From NCBI GenBank assembly GCA_001584585.1, contig LSYV01000010.1, positions 638,159 through 665,887 on the forward strand: a stretch of DNA of 27,729 nt, read 5' to 3'. This stretch comes from Gonium pectorale. Its lineage: Eukaryota; Chlorophyta; Chlorophyceae; Chlamydomonadales; Volvocaceae. The position numbers and the translations under genes were made by a program. Positions 11,652 to 19,860 of this stretch are shown here, one piece after another (within the stretch, counting starts at the first letter, position 1; every line of letters begins with the position of its first letter). A model generated the notes under the pieces. The model made no database searches. It was not told the origin of the DNA and saw only the letters and a program-made list of their open reading frames with translations.

Positions 11652-12370
11652 CCCTTTCTCGCCTCTCCGCCTGTAACCTTGCCACAGACAAAAACACAAA
11701 TGCGCCATGCCCCCGCCCGAACCACAAACCCAGCGCTCCAACCCAGCCTCCATACGGGCAAGGCCCCCATTGCCCACGTGTCAGCACATGTATGGGCCCC
11801 CGTGCTGGGCTACTGCAGCTACAGCGCCGGCGGCCAGGTGCCCGGCGATGCCGCCGCCGCCGCCGATCCAGGCCACTCGCCTCCGAGGTGGAGGGACGCC
11901 AGCCGCGGGCAGCCTGTTTATTTTCCGCCACGTGCGACTCACGTGCTAATGTAGGAGCCCTTACATCACGTCATATACACCGCGTGCAGAAATCATCGCC
12001 GTCGGGACGCACTGCTGATCCCCGATACAGATGGAGTGCCGTTTGCCTGCCGTTGAAACTGAAAATCATACCAGGAGTACAAACCATCTCCCTTCAGACT
12101 CAACGTATAGGTGGGCTCTAGGTCCCAAGGTTCGTGCTCGTCGCGCGCTCACGTCACCGCGAAACACTTCACCACGAGCGCATTGTTGCTCACCTGGCGC
12201 CTTAAGTTTGAAGCAGCTGGTGTTTCTCAATACTGGGCAGTCGGTGGGTGGCTGGCTCGGCGCGGGGTCGAGCGGGCTGCATGGTAGGGAGCAGACTTCT
12301 CACGCTGCAACGCTCTACGAGGAAAACAGACGTGTCGAGAGAGCGATTACACGTGTCCTGGGACCAGCGT

Positions 12371-12392
12371 GCGCTGCGGTGCTTCGCAGCGC
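12371..12392. repeat. perfect hairpin next to the assembly gap
   Basis: Two 8-bp arms, GCGCTGCG and CGCAGCGC, flank gtgctt. A GC-rich stem just 22 bases before the N run is a plausible cause of the sequencing or assembly failure. No terminator or regulatory role is implied. Confidence 0.6.
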
Positions 12393-12414
12393 AGCGACTG
12401 AACCGGCTGAACCT

Positions 12415-12434
12415 NNNNNNNNNNNNNNNNNNNN
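12415..12434. other. assembly gap (20 N)
   Basis: Twenty unknown bases break the sequence. Such a short fixed-length run is usually a placeholder of unknown true size. The right edge is copy 2 of the 43-bp repeat, so the gap probably sits inside a repeated element that could not be assembled. Any frame crossing it is meaningless. Confidence 0.98.
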
Positions 12435-12477
12435 GTGCGGCCTGACGAATCCCCAAAATGGAAGATAAACAGGCTGG
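12435..12477 (+). repeat. 43-bp dispersed repeat, copy 2
   Basis: This near-identical copy of 11609..11651 begins at the first base after the gap. On the minus strand the coding-like fragment 12478..12765 runs straight into it, which suggests that the repeat-bearing element interrupted an older coding sequence. Confidence 0.85.
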
Positions 12478-12765
12478 GGCTCGGTGAGGGGGCTGCCCCG
12501 CCCGAGTGCTGCAGGGGTTGCTGCATGTCGGGTTGAGACATGCGTCAAAGAACTTGGCCGCCTTGACCGGCTGCAGGTAGCGGGTCGGCGGCAGGGAGTC
12601 GAAACGGCGCCGGAAGGCCTCGGCATAGTAGTCCATCTGCCGCATCCAAAGCGGCTCTGGCTCCTCAGCAGTCAGCACCCTCCGGGTCACAACCGAAGCC
12701 GTCCAGGTCAACTCAAAGCAGAGTGGCGGGTAGGCCCCGACCCTCTTCCCGTGAACAGTGCCGGA
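12478..12765 (-). pseudogene. coding-like fragment truncated by a repeat
   Basis: On the minus strand one frame reads as ordinary protein with little bias, including PEPLWMRQMDYYAEAFRRRF, then a conserved-looking YLQPVKAAKFFDACLNP. A possible upstream acceptor lies near 12780. The frame loses its protein-like character at the repeat boundary (12477). Its last 40 bases overlap the dispersed repeat at 12484..12526. I do not recognise the family. It may be an exon of a mobile-element protein or a broken host gene. The right boundary given here is approximate. Confidence 0.35.
12484..12526 (+). repeat. dispersed repeat, copy B
   Basis: This is a diverged copy of 9730..9773. It shares gtgag, ggggctgccccgcc, gagt, gggg and gctgcat in the same order and spacing. 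On the minus strand it lies inside the coding-like fragment, so unlike copy A it is not obviously the start of an intron. Confidence 0.55.
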
Positions 12766-12868
12766 GCCACGAGGCTGCTGTGCCTAGATTTTAAGCACAT
12801 TTAAGTGCTTGACTCGGTTTCAACATTTATAACAGAGAGTCATGCACAAGCACGCAACCTGCACACCG

Positions 12869-12895
12869 GTGCTCACGATGTTGGGCATGCCCGGG
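12869..12895 (+). repeat. GGGCATGCCC-type repeat, outlying unit
   Basis: This 27-base unit (gtgctcacgatgttgggcat and following bases) matches 13022..13048 at 24 of 27 positions. It contains the perfect 10-bp palindrome GGGCATGCCC. Confidence 0.7.
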
Positions 12896-13021
12896 TGTAC
12901 CCAGCTCCAGGCTCAGCGCAGTGTGCACACACCAAGGATCGACATAAGCACCATTGGAACGCTTTTACTGCCGTTACTGGGCAGAGGAACGGCCGCTTTC
13001 ATGCGTTAGGCGTATGGCACC

Positions 13022-13084
13022 GTGCTCATGGTGTTGGGCATGCCTGGGCATGTTGGGCATGTCTGGGCATGTTGGGCATGCCCA
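13022..13084. repeat. tandem array of GGGCATG palindromic units
   Basis: The word GGGCATG recurs five times, each time followed by CC, T or TC, at 10-11 base spacing (ttgggcatg / cctgggcatg / ttgggcatg / tctgggcatg / ttgggcatg). A further perfect GGGCATGCCC lies at 13111..13120. The units can fold on themselves. The array could be a small minisatellite or a cluster of binding sites; the sequence does not decide this. No gene overlaps it. Confidence 0.75.
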
Positions 13085-13231
13085 TCACCGTAAAAACGGG
13101 AATTAGGTTTGGGCATGCCCAACCCCGTCATCACGGTGTGCACTCTTCCTCCCACCTCAGCACCTCGAACACGGGGGGAACCGACCTGCCGTCGGCAAGG
13201 TTGTTTTCAAGCACTTCACGGATAGCAAGGC

Positions 13232-13266
13232 ATAAAGAAGAGAAATCTGCAGAGAAAGAGGGAGTC
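13232..13266 (+). repeat. inverted repeat, left arm
   Basis: The arm ataaagaagagaaatctgca... is the reverse complement of 13526..13561 with a handful of mismatches. Together with the 259-bp interior it looks like a roughly 330-bp non-autonomous inverted-repeat element. No flanking target-site duplication was obvious by eye. Confidence 0.65.
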
Positions 13267-13525
13267 CGCCTCTACGGTCATACACACCCGAAGGCGTGAC
13301 GTTTCCGATAGGGCGGGCGGTTACGTACAATTCAAGGCATGCGGCGTTCGCCCCGCCCCCCGCATACAAAGTAGTAGGAACGGCGTCCGACTGCTGAAGC
13401 CAAGCAGGGGGGGCTGCGGCAGGGCGGTTGAAACCACGGACACACAACAGACCTAACAGACACAACCAGAGTGAGGCCCTGCACCGGGCATGCAGCGGCA
13501 CCGGTCCTTCACTACGGCAAGTAGC

Positions 13526-13561
13526 GGGCTCCCTCTTTCTGTGCAGGTTTCTCTTCTTTCA
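13526..13561 (-). repeat. inverted repeat, right arm
   Basis: On the minus strand this arm reads ctgaaagaagagaaacctgc and onward, matching the left arm. A looser third relative sits at about 2362..2398 (plus strand, taaagaaaaaagctgc...gagaaagaggggg). Confidence 0.65.
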
Positions 13562-13801
13562 GCCTAGCGGCTTTGGGACAGACCCAGAGGTGTGCATGCG
13601 CGGGAGGGCAGACCGGCGGGAGCCACCCGCAGGGAGGTGAAATTGGCGGCCGGCGGGGCCACCGCCCCTGGCGGCAGCTCCAAGGCCGTCAGGACTACAC
13701 GGCATGGCAGGCCGCTGTTGCTGCGACAAATCCCTGAACTGCAGCAGGGTGCCGGCCCGGACCGTAAAAGCAACGAGACACAGCTCTGTATGTATCACTA
13801 T

Positions 13802-13942
13802 CTAGCAAGCCGCCAGCCCGAGGAGGAGAGCGTCAATCTCGTTTGTGGAAGGCGGGGGTGCAGGCGGCGGCCCAGGTGGCATGAGGTGATCCGGGTTGAA
13901 AGCGGGCAGCGGCAAGACAGGTCCGGGAGACATGGACGAGGC
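13802..13942 (-). CDS. possible terminal exon of an unidentified minus-strand gene
   Basis: An acceptor (gtaatctcag|GCC) opens a clean frame to TAG 13802-13804. An ATG lies at 13931-13933, so a free-standing 43-residue ORF is also possible. The peptide is proline-rich (MPPGPPPAPPPSTNEIDALL) and ends in an aliphatic LLGLAAC tail that looks like a natural C-terminus. No domain is visible. I could not find convincing upstream exons, although the frame at 14523..14708 is a candidate neighbour. If real, this is only the last piece of a gene. Confidence 0.3.
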   Translation of the reverse strand, partial: ASSMSPGPVLPLPAFNPDHLMPPGPPPAPPPSTNEIDALLLGLAAC

Positions 13943-14522
13943 CTGAGATTACTGCGGCGCGCGCACATGTGCGGCTCTGCAAGGCGGCGTGCGTAATTAC
14001 CGCTCATGGCGCTAGATAGCTCACGTCGCATATGAGCAGCTCAGCGGCTAGCCAGCACGGGGATGTATGGTACCGAAAACCAGCCATTAGCGGTCCGCTT
14101 TTTCCAGTGCGTTACGTCATGCGAATGTGCGTGCGTGTGGACAGGCTTTTTCCAGTGCGTGCCTGGCAGCGCTCTTCCTCGAATACTGGCAGTGATACGG
14201 CCACCCGCGCCGTGTCGCTGGCAGTAACAGGTAATAACAGCAGTCCGTTCTAGTGCCGTCGAGCGCCTCCAGCCCCGGGCGACGGCCCACCAACCCCGCG
14301 TGTTGGGAGCAACGGGGTGCCCCAGATAAATCGGCGCGACGAAATGCCTCGCACCCGGCACGACCAGCAACGGCAGCGACCCGGGAGGGGGAGGCTGAGG
14401 AGCGTGAGGGCAGCCTGTCCTGCTCGTTTCCGTTTTTTTTGGGTTTCTTCGGGCGCGCGGTCCCTTGAGCCGCATTGCCCAGCTTGTTCCCGGGTTGGCT
14501 TGCGCATATGATGGGCAAAGGC
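13943..14522. other. intergenic region with a 16-bp direct repeat
   Basis: This region contains gctttttccagtgcgt at 14097..14112 and again at 14145..14160. The minus-strand frame 14041..14475 is Arg-rich with no domain and is overlapped by other frames. No gene is supported. Confidence 0.4.
14097..14160 (+). repeat. 16-bp direct repeat pair
   Basis: The identical 16-mer gctttttccagtgcgt occurs at 14097..14112 and 14145..14160, 48 bases apart start to start. It may be a local duplication or two copies of a binding site; no evidence favours either. Confidence 0.6.
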
Positions 14523-14708
14523 TTACAAGTCACACAGAAGCAAATGGCACATTCCCGTACTCCTAGAGTGTAGAATCGGTTCCCAGACAACCTCTCTAGC
14601 AGCCATCAGGCACAGCTCTTTGATCGTAACATAACAGGACTCCTCCTCTACAGCCGTATCGGAAAGCAGCAAGGTGCGGTTGCAGAAACGCGCTTGTCGT
14701 TTTGCCAT
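14523..14708 (-). CDS. small ORF of unknown function
   Basis: This 61-codon frame starts at ATG 14706-14708 and encodes a mixed, globular-looking peptide (MAKRQARFCNRTLLLSDTAV, then VTIKELCLMAAREVVWEPIL). Codon use is less GC-biased than in the recognised genes. The stop codon TAA lies within TTGTAA, so a TGTAA polyadenylation-type word sits exactly at the stop. It could be a short gene, an exon or a degraded insertion. I recognise no family. Confidence 0.25.
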   Translation of the reverse strand: MAKRQARFCNRTLLLSDTAVEEESCYVTIKELCLMAAREVVWEPILHSRSTGMCHLLLCDL

Positions 14709-15757
14709 TTACATGTATTTTGGGCACCCCTCTGTCACCCCTCACTCCACCGCTGCACCATACACCACACCTTCATCATGATCCGAGCCGTGCGTGCCTC
14801 ATACGCAAGTACGACAACGCACGACAAGATCAAAGACCCTTTCCGCAAGGGCGGGCCGCCTGCCAGCGGCGACGCCCGGATCGGCCACACGCCGACTGCG
14901 AGGCCGACAGACTGGCTCGCCGTCCCTGTCAGAACCATAGGTAGCAGGCCTCAACCGCCAACCGCCTGGATGGCTGCATCACGGCGCTGGCAAACGGCGC
15001 ACGCACCGGCGGCGGGCCCCACCGCCCCGCCGCCTCGCGGCTGAGCCTCCCGCAGCGTCGTCCCGAGCCGTTCGTTTCCCAACGGGATCGGTTACCGGTA
15101 ATCAGACCATGCCCTACACTACACGGGCCAGCAACCCTGCAGCCTGCAGCCCGTTCATTTGGCATCTTGGCCCCCTCCCTCCTGCGGCCACCTCGCTGCG
15201 CATCTCCGAGCGCCCAGCCCCTCTCCTGCCTCCTCTACGACAGCACTTCATCCATCCTTGGCAGTTGGCACCCTTGGCTCTCCCAGCGCTGGGCCCCGAC
15301 ACCATGCAGCCCCGACACCATGCAGCCCCGCGCGCAAGGCCGCAGGGTGTCATCACAGGGTGAGGCGAAACAACTTCTCCGCCGCCTCGCACCCGCGCCG
15401 CTCCCCGCCGCATGCACACCCGGGGCCGGGTCTCGGGGTCCCTCATTACGTGATGCAAAATGCAGTACTTCGGACATACGGACACAGCGCCCGCTCACCC
15501 CTGCCCCGAGAACCCCACACCAAAAACGGCCTGGCCGTTGGGGCACTGACGAGCGCGAGCGGCCCAACACGCAGCCCCCCACACAGCACCGCCCGGTTTC
15601 GCAAAACGCGGACGTTTGCGTTGTCCAAACCCGCGAATGGCGCCCTCCTGGAGGCCCCTCGACCACCCAAACACAACAGTCTCGCTCGCTTCGCCGGGCT
15701 GTCAGTAGCTCCTGATGGATGCGCGGTGCCACCACCACCCCTTGCAAGCGCAGCTCC
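14709..15757. other. 3' flank of the TTM3-like gene, no supported gene
   Basis: This is C-rich sequence with many overlapping open frames on both strands. The frame 15159..16040 (plus, 293 codons) overlaps the last TTM exon and is an antisense artefact. A 16-bp unit, gccccgacaccatgca, is tandemly duplicated at 15293..15324, with a partial third copy. The part nearest 15757 should be the 3' untranslated region of the TTM3-like gene. Confidence 0.4.
15293..15330 (+). repeat. 16-bp tandem duplication
   Basis: Two exact copies of gccccgacaccatgca are followed by the first six bases of a third. It is a simple tandem duplication in non-coding sequence. Confidence 0.75.
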
Positions 15758-18476
15758 TCACAGCAGGGTTTTGTTGACGAAGTTGGCGAACTTGGAGGTC
15801 TTGGAGTACGAGTACGCGACGCCCAGGGAGGTCAGGAACGCCTCGAGGCGGTCGCGGAGGGTCTCGGGGTCCGACTGCGCGGCGGGGCGGGGAAAGGGGG
15901 CGAGGGAGGTGGGTGGAGGCGGCGCTCCGTCGGTGAGGCGGGGAGGGCGTGGGGCCCGTGGCGAGGCGATGGCGGCGGTCCTGTACGGTGGGCAGAGCTA
16001 CTGGGTCAATGGAAGCGTGAGGCATGGGGGGTTGGGGTGAGGCGGGAGGGGCGTCCGTCGGTGAGGTGAAGTATGCTACGGTGGTGGCTTCCTCATGGCT
16101 GCCGACATCGTGCACGCGAAGCATGATGGGATTTGCCAATAGTGGGACACCCTATGGCGCTATGGGAGCACAGCCGGACCCGGGAAGCCGCCAAAGGGCA
16201 ACCCCCTTCGAGCCCAATGCCACCGGCACAAACCCACCCACGCCCGTCGTACGACCGGCGTACGACCGCCGTCCGTACGACCCCTCACCGTCTCGACCTC
16301 GATCTCGTACAGCGTGCCGTGGTCGAAGTCGGTCTCGTCCAGCTCCAGTGTGTGGCCCTCCCAGGCGAAGCAGTCGCGCGTGTTGCGGAAGCCGCCCAGC
16401 GGCACCAGCGAGCTCAGGTGGTAGGCCCTGGGGTGGGGCGTAGCGGGGGAGGGGAGGGGAGGGGAGGGGGGACGGAGCTTGATGGCGTGCTCAGAGCCGA
16501 GTTGGCCGGCGCCGGGTCACACCCCGCCCTGATCTCCCCTGCTTACCCGGCCCCCCTATGCTCTCGCATCCCGTCCCGTCCGGTCCCACCCTGGTCATGC
16601 CGCCACCCGCCCCGCCCCAGCCTCCCTCCCTCCCGGCCCGGCGCGGCCCATCGCCGGCATCCACCCACCCACCCACCCACCGCCGCCCCGCCCCGCCTGC
16701 CTCCCCCCGTCCTCCCTTCCAGCCCATCTCGTCACCCACCGCCGCCCCTCCCGCCCCCTCCGGGCTGACTCACTCTGCCACGCTCTTGACGATGGGCACT
16801 TGGCTGAGCATGGCGTCCGGGGCGACCAGGTAGGTGGCGGCCGCCCCCGGGTCCACGTGCTCCTCCACCTCAGAGGCGCGGCCGATGCCGTCCTTGAGGA
16901 CCTGCTCGCCCTGGGGGTCGGGACGGGGGACAGGGGACAAGGGTACGGGGCAGGTCGGTAAGGGACGGGCATGGGTATCGATAGGCCAGAGCAGGGTCTG
17001 GACGGGGGGCGGGGGGGGGGGTCAGTGGGGAACTTGATGAAAATCACGCGTTCTCAATAGGGAGACCTGAGGCGCATGCCGTCTCGTCCCGAACTGGTCC
17101 GGTCGGGCCGGCGGGGGGGGGGCGGCGCGTCGTGACAGTGCGTGATCAACAGCGGAGGTCAGCACGAGAGAGCCTGGGGCAGCACGCCGTCGGCGCGCAG
17201 CAGCAGCACCCTGTGCGGGCGGGGTCGCGGACCGACGGGCGGGGAGCCGACAGCGGTGCGAGAGACCTGCAGTGGGCGCGCGAGCAGCGGGGGCATGCCC
17301 GCCAAGCCTGCACGCCCCGTGCTGCGGCCTCCGTCCCGCCCCGTGACCCCCCTCCACCCCCTCCCACCGCGCTGTCCGGCTGCCGGGCGCACCTTGATGG
17401 TGACGGTCGCCTTCTCGTCGCCGTTGTAGGTCCGCAGCCGCAGCACCACCCGCCGGGAGTTGAGCTCCCGCTCCGGGCCGTCGAAGAAGTAGTTGGCCTG
17501 CGCGTGGCGGGCGGTGCGGCCGCCCGTCTGCTGGGTCAGCGCCGCTGCCACCTTGTCGTACGCCGCGCGGTCCGGGAGCCGGATCTTGATCTCGACCTGC
17601 GACGGGCGGCGGATCCAGATTCCGGGAGCACAGGAAGCCCTTCAGCACGCGGTGGCCACTGGGGCGGGATGACTGGCCGTGGACGCTTCCCCCGGGGACA
17701 CGGTTGAAAGGGTGATGGCGATAGCATTAGCGCAATGCCAGCCGGACGCCGAGGTTTTTCTGTTTCTGAGGTGTGTGATAAGGGGGGCAGGGGCTGCGGG
17801 GATTTCCCGCACTTGCCACCATCCCAGGACGCGGGGGAAGCACAGGCTAAGGGATTGAAGCACCTGACCCCAGGCAGAAGGGACGGGACGGCTGGGGGCG
17901 CTCTGGCGCGGTGGCCATGGGGCTGTCCTGCGGCCAGTCCCGCCCACCGAGCGCCCTCCCTCATTCCCGTGGGATCAACAACTGGAAACTTGGAGCTTGG
18001 CGCCGGGCCTTGGCCGGGCGTCCTGCCCCATGTGAGTGCCCGCACGCCCTCTGGCCCGCTGTCGAAGAGGGGAGGAGACCCACTCGCACTAACCCGACCC
18101 CACCACCGCTCTTGGTCGGGTCTAACGCACGGGCCGGCCCGGGCCGGTAGCGGTAGCCCACCGGGGTGACCCGCTCAAAGGCACCCCACACCACCAACAC
18201 TAATACCATTGGTGACACGGGCCAGCGACTCACGCACGAAATTGTTTCAGCACGCCGTTTGCGTCTTCAGGCACACCAGGCAGCCGCATCCCAGGAGCAC
18301 TCACGCCCTCCCGCTGCCCCGCCGATGGCTGGCGGCCTGCGGAGGGGGGAACGCCCTGGGGGCCCGCCCCCCCCCCCCGGATCCTGCTCCGCTCCGTTCC
18401 GCTGCCAAACCCCACACCACTCGTGCGCGTGGGCACCCCTACCCGGCATGGCCCCTGCGCGGCCACCCACCTCCAT
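15758..18476 (-). CDS. CYTH-domain triphosphate tunnel metalloenzyme, TTM3-like
   Basis: Plant enzymes of this family hydrolyse inorganic tripolyphosphate or related triphosphates in a metal-lined tunnel. Exons are 18471..18476, 17393..17596, 16774..16910, 16289..16427 and 15758..15874. All junctions are GT-AG and phases agree, giving 200 residues, the expected length for a stand-alone CYTH protein. The family's N-terminal ExExK signature is residues 2-6 (EVEIK). The basic pair and strand residues (RRVVLRLR, 50-57) follow, then VTIKG at 67-71, an acidic ASEVEEHVD strand and, near the end, LELDETDFDHGTLYEIEVE (144-161), the acidic metal-binding strands. The first exon holds only ATGGAG, so an 874-nt intron splits the signature. 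There is no uridine-kinase domain or membrane anchor, which excludes the TTM1/2 type. The family call is firm. The first exon rests on the perfect fit of ME to VEIK. Confidence 0.88.
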
Positions 18477-18677
18477 TGGCTTCACCTCTGATTCAGACCG
18501 ATCCGCGCCGCTGTGGACCGCTTGTCCGGCTGGCGCGGGGGGCAGGGGGTCGGGGCCATGCGCAACGACGACACGCTTAGCGACAACCGTGACAAGTCAC
18601 CGCAAGATCAAAAACGATCATAGTATGGGATCATAAACGATAAGCCGGCAATACCATCTATTTTGAGTTGCCCCCTA

Positions 18678-18965
18678 TTATACCTGCAAAGGATCGTGCA
18701 AAATGGGGTCCTGCGCGGCCGCGTCCTGTGCTCTGCGCTGCTCCACAAAAGCCTTGAGAGTCTCGTACTGCGCGATTATCGAGGACAGAAAGTCGGAGTG
18801 GTGTATTAAAAGATTGGTCGCGGTTGATGGGCACGGACCTCTTCCTTGTCTGCTGGCTTGAGCTCTATGCGCGTTGGTTTGCGAGGTAGCATGGACCAGC
18901 ACGCAAGGCGTGCGCCGAAGGGCCCCCGCGCCTGCGCAAAGCTGTCGGCGGACCGCTGGGAGCAT
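18678..18965 (-). CDS. upstream ORF or N-terminal extension of the TTM3-like gene
   Basis: A 95-codon frame runs from ATG 18963-18965 to TAA 18678-18680. After a basic, alanine-rich start it reads as a helical peptide (HHSDFLSSIIAQYETLKAFV, then EQRRAQDAAAQDPILHDPLQ). There are two readings. As a separate ORF, it ends 201 nt before the TTM3-like ATG, an arrangement that recalls the land-plant transcripts in which TTM3 follows the cell-cycle gene CDC26. This peptide does not show the basic N-terminus expected of CDC26. As an exon, it ends at the donor CAG|GTATAA (18684) and joins an acceptor at 18486-18487, in phase, adding 94 residues plus VKP before ME. I do not recognise the peptide. Confidence 0.4.
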   Translation of the reverse strand: MLPAVRRQLCAGAGALRRTPCVLVHATSQTNAHRAQASRQGRGPCPSTATNLLIHHSDFLSSIIAQYETLKAFVEQRRAQDAAAQDPILHDPLQV

Positions 18966-19860
18966 CAGCTAATTGCGCTTACAACGCTTTGCGACAGTGA
19001 ACCGCCGACGCTAAGTAACGGCTCACTGGGCGTCGGATCCATCGTCGATCCATAGCCGTCTGAGCTGTCCTGACCCGCGGGGCTGCGACCCCAACCGTCC
19101 GGGTCCTGGTCTTCTCCCCGACCACCCACTCGAGCCCCCGTTCTCGCTCACCTGCCGCACCCGAACTTCATCCGAGCCGGCACGTAAAATCGTACACTCC
19201 TCGAGCTCACCGCTCCCCCGTTGCTGCACCCTCTCGCTCTCACACTCCGCTCTCACTCACTGGTCCGAATCCACACACCACTACCACCACAGCGCGTTCC
19301 ACACACCAAGCCCTCCCTCCCCCAGAGTTTGTACCCAGGGGAGTCCGACCCAGACCCTACCGAGATCCCCGAGAGCGCTGCTGTGGGCCTTCACCCGCGG
19401 CAACTCCCCGTGCGTAAGGACAGCTCCAGCTGGCGTCCCATGAGACCAGCCCCAAAGCCCGCGGGGGGGAGGGGAAGAGGAGGGCCGCTCGACTCCTCGT
19501 GCGTTGCGCCCATCAGGCCGGCTGCACGGCTGTCCGGCGCCCAGACACCTCCCTCCCCACCTGCCCGATAACACACAATTGCGCCAAGCCCGGTCGCCCA
19601 TCCCCCCGCGTCCTTCTCGCCTCCGGCGGCCCACACGAAGGCCGATGATGGAGGGCGGGTTGCGTGCCACACAGCCTCCCCACTCCCACGCGCTCCCCAC
19701 CCCCACCCCAACACGTGCTGTCGGGGCTCGCCTCGTCCCCAGTCCCGGCCTCCCCCTCCTCCATAGCCTCCTTCAGGTGTCTAAGAAACCGGTGGCAGGC
19801 GATTTGAGGGAGGTCACAGGACCCGGTGGGTTCGTGGGCGGGTACCTGGGCACCTGCTGC
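18966..19860. other. spacer between CCB1 and the TTM3-like gene
   Basis: Both neighbours are on the minus strand, so this holds the CCB1 3' untranslated region and the promoter of the TTM3-like locus. A minus-strand TGTAA word lies at 18978-18982, far from the CCB1 stop, so it is not an obvious match. The plus-strand frame 19221..19571 is Pro/Ser-rich and has no domain. No additional gene is supported. Confidence 0.4.

Larger units (their letters stand above)
11421..12414. other. repeat-bearing region left of the assembly gap
   Basis: The minus-strand frame 11422..11931 (169 codons) and plus-strand frame 11585..12121 (178 codons) overlap almost completely, and neither shows a domain. The right part holds the 43-bp repeat copy (11609..11651). 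Close to the gap, GCGCTGCG (12371-12378) and CGCAGCGC (12385-12392) form a perfect 8-bp hairpin stem with a 6-nt loop. The whole stretch looks like mobile-element remains, but I cannot identify the element. Confidence 0.4.
13141..13801. other. intergenic region with an inverted-repeat pair
   Basis: This region contains the two arms listed separately (13232..13266 and 13526..13561), enclosing 259 bases. The frames within are short and overlapping. The right part may be the 3' flank of the minus-strand exon at 13802..13942. I see no supported gene. Confidence 0.4.

Noticed and set aside
11422..11931. 169-codon minus-strand open frame
   Set aside because: It has no domain, is fully overlapped by a plus-strand frame and contains the 43-bp repeat. 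It is more likely element debris than a gene.
12202..12711. 169-codon minus-strand open frame across the gap
   Set aside because: The frame runs through the N placeholder, so its continuity is not real. Only the part right of 12478 is kept as a fragment.
18678..18965. CDC26 cell-cycle protein in the TTM3 upstream ORF
   Set aside because: The position fits the land-plant arrangement, but the peptide lacks the basic N-terminal signature of CDC26.
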